From: Trichuris trichiura | Lineage: Eukaryota; Nematoda; Enoplea; Trichinellida; Trichuridae | Reading direction: 5' to 3' | Assembly: GCA_037903355.1 (NCBI GenBank) | Contig: JBAJFE010000014.1 | Span: 6,138,001-6,202,000 of the forward strand | DNA: 64,000 nt | In this document: positions 46,245-57,437 of the stretch, piece by piece | Numbering within the stretch: position 1 is the stretch's first letter | Layout: each line of letters starts with the position of its first letter | The notes under the pieces: model-generated | What the model was told of the DNA's origin: nothing | The model's database searches: none | Seen by the model: the letters and a program-made list of their open reading frames with translations, nothing else | Made by a program: the position numbers and the translations under genes

Positions 46245-47960
46245 CAGTGTTTCTCAACGTGAAGGTCGCTTGGGCTCCCCTGTGAATGTTTTCGAGCATC
46301 TGGGCCCCCAATTCTGATTGGCCAATTTCGACTGCACTGATTGGCTTAAATGGTTGCAGGGCCAGAAGCTGAACTACAGCTGTACAGAGATTTATTTCTG
46401 CAAACTGTTTTTTGAGAAGTCAGCGAGAGCCGTTTGGCTTGCACAGATGCAACCGAACTAGTCTGTCGATGTTCGGCTCGATCGAGGTAACTCGCAGACG
46501 CAGATCGCCGCGTCTGATTACTTGCAGCCGTCTGCGTTTCTTCGTCATTAGGTCTGTAACGATACTAAATGCGCTCTCCACTAGACTCGATGAGGGAAGA
46601 CAAATTAGTAACTTTTTTACCACATCCCATACGCCAGGTACAACACCAGGACTTCTTGTTGCAGCCAGAACTGCTGATAACCCTGTGATAACCTGCCCTT
46701 CAGCTCCACGTTCGACTGCAACTCCAGCAGTTCTTCTTGCAGCGAGATCTCTTCGTCGTCTAAATTTGTTAGCGGATTGCTCACCTAGTCTGGGATCACC
46801 ATAGACAAAATGTCCTGAAAACGACGTGTGAAATTGTCGTGCAGCGCTTGGATATGCTCTTAGTACAATTCCACATCCGCTTCAGAGATCCCACCTCCGT
46901 TTCCCACTTGGGCGACACTTTGAAACTGGGACAACTCGCCCCTCGCAAAGTTGCGCTTGAAGAAAAGCAGCTTTGACATGAACGGACATAACAGATTTTG
47001 TCTCAAGTTCGGGTCGTCCGCCCGGAACTACTTATTCATCTCATTAAATTAAAAATACAAATCTGTTAAGTACGCCATGTCCGCTTTCCGATTACGCAGG
47101 TTCTCGGTCAGCGAAGCGTCCTCGTGTTCAAAAAATGGAAGAATGGATTCGTACAGGTCGAAAAACCTCGACAGGCAGGCACCTTTTGATAACCATCTGA
47201 CTTCTGTGTGCAGAAGCAGACGATTGAAGTCGTCCTCGTTATTTTCATCACATAGTCGTCGAAAAAGTCTGTCACTGAATGGAATTTTTTTGATTTTGTT
47301 TTCCGCGTTGATGACGTACCGAAGGGATTCATTCAAACGATGGACGACGAGATGCTGCCGATGCGACACAATGAATCCACAGTACGTTGGGAATCATGAT
47401 TTTTAGATATGATATGAATCCCTGCTGACAGCCAAGCATAGCTGATGCACCATCTGTTGCCACGGCTATTACATTCTGAAGGGGAATTGTTTTTTCCATA
47501 AAGAATTCCTCCACGACATAAAAGATGGACTCACCCCTTCTATCTGTAGTCAATTCTTTCGAAAACAATAATTCTTCTACCAACCGTTCTTCTTTTATAA
47601 ACTGGACGTAGGCCGGTAAAAGCGATTCATTACCACGCAATGTGAATTCATCCAACTGCAACGAAAGTTCCCTCTCTCTGAGCATGCAGCAGAGCGTTTC
47701 TTCAGTGTGTTTAGCCATTGCATCGATTCTTCTCTGAACAGTATCATTGCTCAGTGGTATTTTCCTGGTAACATTATGTGCGTTTTGGTGAAGTACGGTT
47801 TCCAGAACTTCAGCTATGGCGGGCATTCTCATTTTCTTGCCGATTGTATGAGGCTCACCCGCTTTCGCAATTAGCAATGAAATTCTGTATGACGCTGCAA
47901 GTCCGTCACGATCTCGTTTTGAAAGAAAGGGTACTGCCCAGTAGTTGGACAGGTGGAGGT
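46245..47960 (-). pseudogene. hAT transposase pseudogene, FAM200/ZBED5-like
   Basis: On the minus strand the frame from about 47950 reads SKRDRDGLAASYRISLLIAK, GEPHTIGKK, ETVLHQNAHNV, LQLDEFTLRGN, IAVATDGASAMLGCQQGFIS and WIHC. After a frameshift near 47360 it continues HRQHLVVHRLNESLRYVIN and LLLHTEVRWLSKGACLSRFF. After further stops the C-terminal dimerisation block follows: LPSSSLVESAFSIVTDLMTK then KRRRLQVIRRGDLRLRV. This order is that of FAM200/ZBED5-type hAT transposases. The left terminus CAGTGTTTCTCAACGTGAAG at 46245 lies beyond the C-terminus; the right one was not found. Several frame changes make it dead. Confidence 0.88.
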
Positions 47961-48513
47961 AGCGTTTGACGTAAAACGTTCATCTGTTCTGAGCAGTGTA
48001 TACACTCCACACCAATATAGCGGACCGTTGCCGCTTAGCAGTAATACCCGTTTTACTAGTCAGTTTGCAGACTTCTAGCTTCAAAAGCATTAATTTGCTT
48101 TAAAGCACTGTATGAACATCGCACCATTTATCCAGCTTTTTCTGACTACTGTAGAACGCTAGAATAGATTTGTGCTATTGAACACATAACTTTTCTTCGC
48201 GAAACCAAAACCTACATGGGATGCAAGGTTTACTTACGAATAGGACCACGTTAGAACGTTACCGAAAAACTGCTTAGAAAGTGACGGCACATTTTCGATG
48301 ATCTCAGTCGTTGATAAATTACTCTTCGTTTGAAGGGCTTTGATGTCAGTAGTAAAAATTAATACTTGAGATTCTATTTGTGAAAAAAAATGCTATGGTA
48401 AATATTTAACTGTTGGCGCAGTTTTAGCATTTGTTCGATCATCTGAATTTTTCCATTATTCGAACTACTCTTGGTACCAATTAGCCTAAACAACTGATAT
48501 TCTGCTGTACATA

Positions 48514-48531
48514 CAGTAGAACCTCCGTATC
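48514..48531 (+). mobile_element. Tigger-type terminal fragment
   Basis: A single terminus, CAGTAGAACCTCCGTATC, follows TA. No second end was found, so it is a solo fragment of the same MITE family. Confidence 0.45.
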
Positions 48532-48748
48532 CGTCAGAGATATATTTCATCAGTGATCATGGATAATACCGAACGCTTATGAGCGCTTACACAGTATGAC
48601 TTTAGTAAGAATACCTATTAGATTCGTGCTCTCGGGATCGGCAGACTAAGGCAAACTACGAATGAAATAGTAAGACTATAGACGGGGATAGCCACCATAA
48701 TGAAAACAGTCAGGGAAAACGCCTAGTTGGTTTGGACATGTACTTCAC

Positions 48749-48968
48749 ATTTCATAATGCAAAAGCTTTATTAGGGAATAATTCCCGTTTAATGCGTGTA
48801 AACTCCGGAGCTTTCGGGTCGACCGGGACCCGTCTTCAGCGGTTGTGAATTATGGGTATCCTTGAAGCTCCGGAGTTTACACGCATTAAACGGAAATTAT
48901 TCCGTAATAAAGCTTTTGCGTTATGAAAACATACGTACGAACGGTCCCGTACGAAGAAACCACATTTT
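48749..48968. mobile_element. Family A Penelope-type inverted insertion with 12-bp TSD
   Basis: The 12-bp repeat CATGTACTTCAC at 48737-48748 and 48969-48980 encloses 220 bp. The left half is a minus-strand copy including the ribozyme; the right half is a plus-strand copy of the post-ribozyme tail (CTCCGGAG, TTTACACGCATTAAACGG, TAATAAAGC, ACGGTCCCGTACGAAG). The two halves form a near-palindrome. Confidence 0.82.
48801..48842 (-). ncRNA. Hammerhead-ribozyme motif (family A), intact core
   Basis: The minus strand reads CCGCTGAAGA, C, GGGTC, CCGGTC, GACCC, GAAA, GCTCCGGAG. Both boxes and stem II are intact. Confidence 0.8.
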
Positions 48969-49309
48969 CATGTACTTCACCTTGTGAAATAACTACTGCT
49001 TCACACTAAAATAGAGAGTAAATCCAAACTAAGATGAATGGACAAAATACAAGCAGATCAAATACACTGCAAATCACTCACGACCAACGATTCGAGAGAC
49101 CCGAATAGAAGAACATTATCGCAGCTGAGCCCACGTAAGTGGGACACATGCGAAACAAAAAATATTAGATTCATGCACAAACAAGTCAGTTTTCCTTGAC
49201 ACTAACATTTCCTAGGTAACGTGCCATCGAACCGGCGTCAAAAGCGCAGGTCAGCAAACCTAATCTCCTCCTATTTAGAAGCCATTAAATCGGTGCTCCA
49301 ATAGAGTGG

Positions 49310-49790
49310 GTGTCCAGTAAACCTGTGCTCCTCCTGGGAAGTCAATTAGCAAACATGGACAATGAGCCAGTAAGAGAAACTTGCCATATCATTCCAAGCT
49401 GGGCTGTTTGGTTGCCTTGTAATTGTCGGGAACCACTTTAGAGACGCAGACACTGGCACATCGTGTCAGAGCTTTCCTTGAAGGGGCTCTTAATTTTGTG
49501 CAGCTATTTACTGAATATCTAGTCTGCAGTGGCAGTATGAATTACCGATGAAGAAGCATATAAAGCTACTAGCTTGTCACCCTCCAGCAATGAGGAATCA
49601 CAAGATGCCAGCAACCTCGCTTGGCCGCAAACACGTGCAAACCCACGACAACTCCATCAGTAATTTTATTTTTAATGAGTAGTTCGATTCACACACCTAG
49701 AAATGCTTCGAACCGGTTTTACTTCTTATGCAAATTGCGTAATACTTAATTGCGTGAACGGCGGAGATAGAAACCGTAGACGGGGGGTCT
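49310..49790 (+). mobile_element. Solo LTR related to the Ty3 LTR at 32.3 kb
   Basis: Blocks shared in order with 32.3-33.4 kb are GGGCTGTTTGGTTGCC, TGTGCAGCTATTTACTGA, AAAGCTACTAGCTTGTCACC, AGTTCGATTCACACACC and AGAAACCGTAGACGGGGGGT. It has no hAT insertion, so it represents the pre-insertion form. Ends are approximate. Confidence 0.55.
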
Positions 49791-50529
49791 GAATGCATAA
49801 TGATCCTTCATAAGAACAAGAAATCTGCAATCAGTACGCAGACAGCCAGCACAAACCTGACTACTTTATAGACGACAGGGTCAACTTCGTAAGCTCTTGT
49901 TTATCTGGTCACTTGAAGATGATTGTTCCACTTCTCTTGATGGGTTTATTAGTGCGTGAAACAAACATAAAATATTTGAAATCTAAGCACATAAAGGAAA
50001 GTGCACCTGTAAGAAGAGGAAATCTAAATTCATCTTTTGCTTCTCTTTTTCCTGAAATGCGCTGTGCAAAGGCAAAAAAGCGAACTCTGAAATTCAGATA
50101 AATGGTAGATTAGTAAACGTAACTCAGCATTGTACATAATCTGAAAAGCTATAGGGAAAAAAGAAATCTCTTCCTGCAAATCAGAACGTAAGATCGCAGC
50201 TGCTTAAGCATACAAGCATACCACAGCGTGAGTCATGTTCACCGGAAATACCTCATTCTCTGAAAAAAGTATGTCCCTCTTTATCCCCGGACAAACTGCC
50301 ATATTATTATACTGCGTCGTATCGGATAACGATAGGCAAATCAGTGTTCACAAAGAGAGCGATTTCGGGGCTAATTGGGAGAACCTCAGCCAATGAGGTT
50401 CGGAAAGTTCATTAGCGCAGTACATCGGTCATTGCTGAATCGGCCGGTTCGAGTATTTTTACTGAATCTTTCCTTACAGTGTAAAATAATACTGAGCAAA
50501 CAATTACGTACTGTTTCTAATGATACATT

Positions 50530-53186
50530 CTACCAAACGTTGAAATTTTTGAAAGTCGAACCAGAAATATTCCTCTTTCTCAACGACCTTTGAATGTCTT
50601 CATCTTCCTCTGATGACAGGGTTCTTTTTCTTAACGGCTTAATGTCAATATATTTCCCCACGCCACTGCGGAGTGCAACAGGTTTAACGATTTCTGGTAA
50701 CTTTGACGATCTGTCGCTATCATCAGTAGCGGCTTCCATTCGCTGATTCCGCATAGCAGTCTGCCGTTCGTCTCGCAGTTGCTCACTTGCTTTTTCAAAG
50801 GGATCAATGAAAACAGCAGAGCTTACAATGACAATCTTTTCCTAAATAACAAGTGAAGCCGATAATAATTACGCCAAGCCTTCTTACCAGTGGGCGATCG
50901 TTTTCGGTGGGTACCTGTTCAATGGCACTTAGAGTTTCCATGCCGCCAACCAAACGACCAAAAATTGTATGCTTTCCATCTAGCTGCTTGCATGAGCGGC
51001 ATGTAATGAAACTAAAATGGCAACATTGTTATTCAGAAATAGTAGCAACCAACGAAAATGAAAGGTTCATACAATTGAGAGGTGTTGGTGTTAGAACCAC
51101 TATTGGCCATGCTCAAGACACCACGGCCAGAGTGACTCAGTTGTTTGGTCATTTCGTCAGCAAATGGCTTTTTCCAAATCGATTCACCGCCTTTGCCAGT
51201 TCCTGTAGGATCTCCTCCTTGAACCTAACACGAAACAACTGTTTCAGTCCGTCAGCAGTTCATTAGCAGCTTACCACAAAATTTCTTATGACTCGGTGGA
51301 ACAAAGTGTTTATGTAATAACCTGTCTTGCAATGGACTATGAAGTTTTCACATGCCCTGGGAGCGAGTTCGCAGTGAAGCTCAAAATTCAAGGGTCCTTT
51401 ATTTGTCACAAGCCGGACGTATCCCTTCGATTTGACGCGAGAATACTTCAATGTATCCTCATCTATTATTGCTGGTTGTTGTTTAGTGATAGGCTCCATC
51501 ACTGTCGACGTAAATCCTGCAGCAACCATACCAGTAGAATAATGGGCCGCGTTGATACTGTCTAATTTGCTTGGACCTGGTGCGTCTTCTTTTTTGGGCT
51601 ATAAGTTGCAACTTCAAGATATGGACAAGTTGGGAAACAAATACTGGTTTATAGTCTTTCCGCAGTTGTAGAAGTGCGTCCCTGGTTTCGGGATTTACGC
51701 ATTTCAGATTGTACGTCGGATCATTCTGCTGCGGCTCCTCGACTTCTTAAAAAAAATATTTGTCCACTGAAAACATTTTTCATAACAGAAACATATGCCG
51801 TTCACTGACAAGAGACTAAGCGAACACAAGTTTGCCTCAGTGAAACTTTTTCATAATTGAATTGTATCAGTTTGTTTTTTATGACGACAGATGACGGTTG
51901 AAAAAATTATTCCTGTTGATATCTTTCAGGAATAGCATCGTCTTTCGCTTTAGGAACTTAGGGAGCTAGGAGGCTTTCATTTTCCGCTGAAGACGGATGC
52001 AGGCGTCATTCGAAAGTGCAGGTTGCTCAACTTTAGTGTTTCTTACAACGGGACTCTTCCCTTATAAAATTATTTACCGTACATGGGATTGTCTTGTCCC
52101 ATACCAAAAAGCTATGTTTTTAACCTATAAAATGAAACAGTTAAAAATACTGATTACGTAAAATTCGCCAAAAATAATCACGTTTTTTCTTTACAGGAAT
52201 GTCACTTCCTGAAATGCAAGTTAAAGAGTTCCAATAGAAACCTAAATCGCACTTTGTCCCAGTAACGGTGAGAACATTTAAAGTTATACTTCGCTCGAAG
52301 GGCACTTTCAAAAACTTGCCAAACGACAATAATATAATATACCGCTCTACGTAGAACTAATAAAAATGAGCATCCCAGGAACTTACTATCTTCTTTAACC
52401 CTCAAGTCGTTTTTTACGTGATCAAATTTTGAAATGTCAAATCGTTCCAAATGGTAAGGATCCTAAAGCGAATTTTACGTAAAGTAATAAAAAATGAGCT
52501 TTAATAACCTGCAATACGATTATGTCACCTTTGGTGAACGGCACGTCGTTAATCAAGTCTTTGTAGTGCTTTGGTTTCAGATTCAATTCTTCTATCGCCT
52601 AACAAAGGCATTAAAACATAGACTTGTTAAAATAGGGCTAACCTCATAAGAAAACACGTGTCCGGTGGTGCGAATGGCCACCACATGACTGCTGTTAGTG
52701 AATATCCGACGCGTCACAGGGCACCAAGGTTCGCCTGTAAATGAAACACTGATAATCAGCAACAACTTTGGTACAGGTGCAATGTATGACTCTTAACTAC
52801 CACAGCTCAAACTCAGAGCAATGGCCCTGGTAAGGTTCAACAGCAAATACAAAATTAAGAGGCTGCTTCGTCATTTTTGCATGCACCTGAACCAAGCAGG
52901 AATACCTAGCTCGGTGAAAACGGCATGCGAAGTACAAGTTGACAAAAGAAAAAACAACTGACAACATACCATTCGGATTTTTGAACAGAATCAGCTTCGT
53001 CAAACTTTTGGCATCTAGTTTTTCGCCAGTAACCGGATGCTTTCCAAACTTCTTTATGTATGGCAGAATATGGCTGCAAAGTCTGCATTTAACTTTGCAC
53101 ATGACAATAATTGTAAGACTTACATCAGGTCAAATAAGTACCCATCCGGAGATGAATATGGAATTTCACATGGTGACAATGACAAG
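50530..53186 (-). CDS. PPIL2: PPIL2: U-box / cyclophilin-type peptidyl-prolyl isomerase-like 2
   Basis: Ten exons read on the minus strand: 53186-53124, 53073-52970, 52734-52643, 52598-52509, 52462-52387, 51745-51645, 51598-51275, 51224-51073, 51011-50888 and 50841-50530 (stop TAG). Every junction is GT...AG and keeps frame; several introns are only 44-50 nt. The order matches the family: an N-terminal U-box/RING-like E3 region ([47 protein letters not shown]), a linker ([14 protein letters not shown]), then a cyclophilin domain. That domain keeps FHR (catalytic Arg), [22 protein letters not shown] and [10 protein letters not shown]; the Trp of classic cyclophilins is replaced, as in PPIL2 relatives. 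The C-terminal tail has the GVGKY motif. PPIL2 is a nuclear, spliceosome-associated protein with ubiquitin-ligase activity. The first coding exon (about 40 residues) was not found with confidence. A retroelement fragment occupies the 641-bp intron. Confidence 0.95.
51981..52021 (+). ncRNA. Hammerhead-ribozyme motif (family A/B-like) in a PPIL2 intron
   Basis: The box CTGAAGA is followed by C, a 5-bp stem II (GGATG with CATTC, one G-U pair, 7-nt loop) and GAAA. The downstream sequence contains an AACGGGAC stretch and ends near a CCATACCAAAAAG block like other Penelope-type copies here. It lies antisense to PPIL2 inside its 641-bp intron. Catalysis is inferred from the conserved boxes only. Confidence 0.65.
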
Positions 53187-53842
53187 CTTAAAGCAAAAAG
53201 GTAATGACACAACAAGCAAGCGATTTTGGAACACAGTAGATTAGCGGGTGGCAACTAAGGTTTCAGGTAATGTCGAGCAACAGTGATCTTAAATTCGAGT
53301 TTGTGACAAGACCTTTCCTTATGGTGACCAGTTTGCAGTGACGATTTTGTCGCCCATAATGCCGCTTCATATGAATTCGTTACAAGGTTTTCAGTCCACT
53401 TTTTCTTTTCCCTAAGCTCTTTAATTACCGTACATTACGGTTGATAAGAACATCCCGACCCAAGTAGAGTGGCAATGATTGCCCCAGTTATGGCGACGCT
53501 GATTGCTCAAGTCTAGGTCAATTCTGATTTGTCAGTTTCCTGTGAATGCTAATCGTCCATTCAATTGAAACTGTCTTGCCTCAACTTCAACGTGAAAACT
53601 AATCAGCTGCCCATTAGCGCTTGTTTTACAGCACTGCGTAGGTTATGATAAATGAGTCGTATTGAATAGGTTTACTGCGCGTCTATTACAACTGTTGTAT
53701 GTAAAACACAGACGAATAGATTGTAGAAGCGGATAAACATGGTGCATGACGCGGAGAACATTAATAGCTGGAGACGAAACAGTCAAGCTATGCATGATCT
53801 TCGTCACTGTCTGGCAGTCCATTGTCTTCTGTGTCGTCCAGC

Positions 53843-54304
53843 TTATCCTCCAAAGCCGCATGCATTTCCTGTGCAATTTTCGTCTTTTGTCTCAGGATGA
53901 GGTCCTCCCTTTTCATGAAACGGTTGCACCATCCAGTCGTTGCGGTAAAACCGTAAGATAAGTGGGGGCTTCAGTGGGCGCACTTCATCTTTCATGTCTA
54001 TCATTGCGATGAGACGGCCGCTCTGTCGCTGTTGTCGTACCCATTCTGCCAAACTGTTCTCTAGTTCCAGCCAGGAGACGATGACTGAGCGACCTGGGCG
54101 TTTTTTCCTTGGCATCTTCTTCAGGGCCCTTTCCTGTTTCCTCCAATCTATCACCATCTTCGGGGTAACGCTATACTTCCTGGCCGCCTGTAAATAGTTG
54201 GTTTCTTTTGCCATCTTGACGACTTCCAACTTTAATCCGGCATTGTAGCTTGTCCTCGTCAAAGATCGCATGCAAAGTACACTGAGTAAAGCTGAAAAAT
54301 TCAT
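53843..54304 (-). pseudogene. CENP-B/pogo-type HTH transposase, internally deleted copy
   Basis: The start of the protein reads SYNAGLKLEVVKMAKETNYL, QAARKYSVTPKMVIDWRKQE and WLELENSLAEWVRQQRQSGR. This is a psq/CENP-B-type DNA-binding helix-turn-helix pair as in pogo/Tigger transposases. After the second HTH the frame shifts and the DDE domain is missing. It is a mirror copy of 54970-55447. Confidence 0.8.
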
Positions 54305-54969
54305 TCATTAAGGAAACTTATTTTTCGTTAGTCATATGGCTTTTGCAATTGCTGCTGAGAGCGCGATACAGAGCGACACGCGATACTCAGGGACAAATTT
54401 AGGCGAAACTGAAGAAAATAAGTGTTCAAACTGTCCCAGTACGTCACTGTTACGTACGAACCAACAAATCACAGTGCTCCGAAGAAACAACTTTATCCCA
54501 CTTCAAATGCCAAACCCTACGTAACACCATCTACTTTTCACAAACATGAAGCGAATGGAGACGCAAACTGTTCAAGAGCTGTGATTTCCCGTCGTTTGCT
54601 GCATCAGATAGACAGGCGTAACGCTACATGTTAGCTGATAATAATCAATGAGGATGAAGTGTATCGTTCTTTCGCTGAAATGTTGAACAGTTTGCGTCTC
54701 CGTTCGCTTCATGTTTGTGAAAAGTAAACCGTGCTAAATAGGCTTTGGCATTTGAAATGGGATAAAGTTGTTTCTTCGGACCACTGTGACTTGTTGGTTC
54801 GTACGTAACAGCGACGTACTGGGACAGTTTGAACACTTACTTTCTTCAGTTTCGCCTAAATTTGTCACTGAGTATCGCGCTCTCAGCCGGAATTGAAAAA
54901 ACCATGTGATTAAAGAGGAATAAGTTTCCCTAACGAAGGAATTTTTAAGCTTTACTTAGTGTATTTTGC

Positions 54970-55447
54970 ATGCGATATTTGACGAGAAGCTACAAAGCCG
55001 GATTCAAGTTGGAAGTCGCCAAGATGGCAAAAGAAAGCAACAATGCACAAGCGGCCAGGAAGTATGGCGTTACCCCGAAGATGGTGATAGATTGGAAAAA
55101 TCAGGGAGAGGCCCTGAAGATGCCAAAGAAAAAACGCGCAAGTCGCTCAGGCATCGCCTCCTGGCCGGAACTAGAGAACAGTTTGGCAGAATGGGTACGA
55201 GAACAGCGACAGAGCGGCCGTATCATCACAAGGACAGACATGAAAGATGAAGTGCGCCCACTCAAACCCACACTTATCCTACGGCTTTATCGCAACGACT
55301 GCATGGTGCAGTTGTTTCATGAAAAAGGACGACCTCATCCTGAGACAGAAGACGAAAATTGCACAGAAAATGCATGCAGCTTTGGTGGATAAGCTGGACG
55401 ACACAGAAGACAACGAACTGCCAGACAGTGACGAAGATCATGCATAG
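54970..55447 (+). pseudogene. CENP-B/pogo-type HTH transposase, internally deleted copy
   Basis: The N-terminus reads SYKAGFKLEVAKMAKESNNA, QAARKYGVTPKMVIDWKNQG and WPELENSLAEWVREQRQSGR. A frame shift near 55245 leads into LRQKTKIAQKMHAALVDKLD and the acidic C-terminus ELPDSDEDHA. The LRQKTKIAQK block is a Tigger-type HTH end. The catalytic DDE part is absent, so the element is non-autonomous. Confidence 0.82.
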
Positions 55448-55857
55448 CTTGACTGTTTCGTCTCCAGCTATTAATGTTCTCTGCGTCATGCACCATGTTT
55501 ATCCGCTTCTACATTCTATTCGTCTGTGTTTTGCATACAACAGTTGTAATAGATGCCCAGTAAACCTATCAATACGATTCACTTATCATAACCTACGCAG
55601 TGCTCAGTGAAACACGCGCTAATGGGCAGCTGATTAGTTTTCGCGTTGAAGTTGAGGCAAGACAGTTTCAATTGAATAGACGATTAGCATTCACAGGAAA
55701 CTGACAAAACAGAATTGACCTAGACTTGAGCAATCAGCGTCGCCATAACTGGGCCAATCAATACCACTCTTTACTTAGGTAAGGGAGAGTTCTTACAAAC
55801 CATAATATACGATAAATGAAGTAAATGTGCCATCGAAGAATGCATGAGCAGCTATTA

Positions 55858-56257
55858 GGAAAACACCAGATCAGAGACTTAAACTTTTCGGAACCAACTT
55901 GTTCCCCGTGAGCGACTGGGGATTGTGAATATTTACACCGTTACAAGGGTACTAACGGGTCTGGAAAAATGCCATACGCTAAGGTCCAATTCTTAGTTTT
56001 GCTAATAAAAACGTTTCATATCGCGCCAAGCTTCAGTCCCCAGTCGCAATTAACTGCGCTGTTATTGCGTATGAAAGGGCTCCTGAAGACTGGGTGCTTC
56101 TTAACGGGGCGATGGATTTTCATAACTTCTTTGTACGGTATGTTCTCTTGCCCGTTGATGGAGTCTGGAATTGAACTGAGGCAAATGCATTTGCTTCGGT
56201 TTAATTCCAGACTCCATCAACGGGCAAGAGAACACACCGTACAAAGAAGTTATGAAA
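55858..56257. mobile_element. Family B remnant with a perfect-centre 140-bp palindrome
   Basis: A decayed minus-strand ribozyme-like sequence at about 55885-55925 is followed by blocks of the family B terminus. Positions 56118-56187 and 56188-56257 are inverted 70-bp arms with a loopless centre (CAAATGCATTTG) and only a few mismatches. CCCGTTGATGGAGTCTGGAA also occurs, slightly changed, near 3219. Confidence 0.65.
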
Positions 56258-56898
56258 GGGCTCCTTTATTAGCCATAGGTGGAGCTTCTTCCCGCAACTT
56301 CTCTTTGGTTGCGGCTTGTGTGAACACTGTGAGCAGAGTTCAGCGCCTGCAGTAACTGACATTTTCCGCAACCTCCATGGGGTTGAAACACCGATATCAG
56401 ACTCCATGTAGACGGCGTGCCCTGCTTATCCTCTCTTTTGCGTTCTCATAAAGGGTTGGCACTTTCAGGTGCTCACGAAGCCTGCGGAATACTGGTGGTC
56501 CGTTCATCCTGTACAGCAAACGGTGCGAGACCAAATTTAACTTCGTAAATGAAGCCATCTCTTATCGAAAGGAAACTTCACCATACGGTTCGTAGCAAAG
56601 CTCTGGATATTTGGGAAGATAACAAACACGGAAACCATCTTGTCCATACAAATCTTGCATCACTTCATTTATGTCAGAGTTAGTTGATCTTTCCCGCGCC
56701 AGCGTTGCCCAGATGTTGCAAGCGCCATTTGGTCGCGGGCATTCCAGTGTCGGTCCCATATTGTTGATTGGAAGCCCAAAACGATGAACCCATTTTGAGA
56801 ACCTTCCATTTTACAGTTCGCTGGCCTTTTGGCATTGACTGACCCTGAACGAACACGGTTAGGCCGGCTACAATCCAGTTCAAACTTCGGGCTTCCAG

Positions 56899-56954
56899 TG
56901 ATTCTCAGGCAGCACCAGCGCTCCCCTCGGTAGCCTTTTTGAGAATCACTGATC
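56899..56954. repeat. Short hAT-like inverted pair
   Basis: CAGTGATTCTCA is inverted as TGAGAATCACTG about 30 bp later. The ends look like hAT termini, but the flanks show no 8-bp duplication. Confidence 0.4.
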
Positions 56955-57179
56955 TACGTCATAGCAATAAACCAGAATTATTACCGAGACTGCTGCAACT
57001 GCGCTCGTATCAGCATGGGATAAAAGCGCGGTTAAATCAACGCCGCGTAGCAAGTCAATCGAAGTTCCGCTAATCACACTTCACTACGCAGTAGCGTCAC
57101 GCTTTACCCCTTCATATTGCAGCACTTACTTCTGGAGAAGACTGGGGAAAGATGGAAAATAAATGTAGTGTAGGACTTT

Positions 57180-57310
57180 CGCACTACGCTGACGACGGGA
57201 TTAGAGCGCACCGAATGCTATGTGTACTTGTTTTCTGTAATTTTCCAAACAATTTGTTCATTTATTCAATAGAGGATTTGTTTTGGTTTTTCTACAGACA
57301 TACGAAGAAT
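57180..57310 (+). mobile_element. Family B Penelope-type fragment with decayed hammerhead
   Basis: CGCTGACGACGGGATTAGAG is followed by a broken stem II and GAAT in place of GAAA. Then come the family B blocks TCTGTAATTTTCCAAACAAT and TTCATTTATTCAATAGAGG and TACAGACATACGAAG. Confidence 0.55.
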
Positions 57311-57437
57311 GGGAAACATCCATTGAGAAATGAAACTGAAAGTTACAGACGTCCATGAAAACGGGAAGTACTGTAATTGAAAACAGCATGAAATTTGCGT
57401 ACTGCAAGATGAAATGAGGATCAATTTTGTCTGAAAG

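Larger units (their letters stand above)
53426..55814. mobile_element. Head-to-head pair of pogo/Tigger-like elements (2.4-kb palindrome)
   Basis: Sequence from 53426 to about 54575 is repeated inverted from about 54680 to 55814, with a loop near 54620. The left end is TACCGTACATTACGGTTGAT; the right end is the decayed inverse. Each arm carries one HTH transposase remnant, the left on the minus strand and the right on the plus strand. The same terminal 55 bp caps the MITE at 58.97 kb. Confidence 0.8.

Noticed and set aside
53250..53400. Candidate first exon of PPIL2 beginning ATGGGCGACAAAATC on the minus strand
   Set aside because: The frame stops after about 12 codons and does not continue into the family's N-terminal motif.
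56562..56883. Two overlapping minus-strand frames of 65 and 67 codons
   Set aside because: They might be a decayed coding fragment, but no domain or conserved motif could be assigned.
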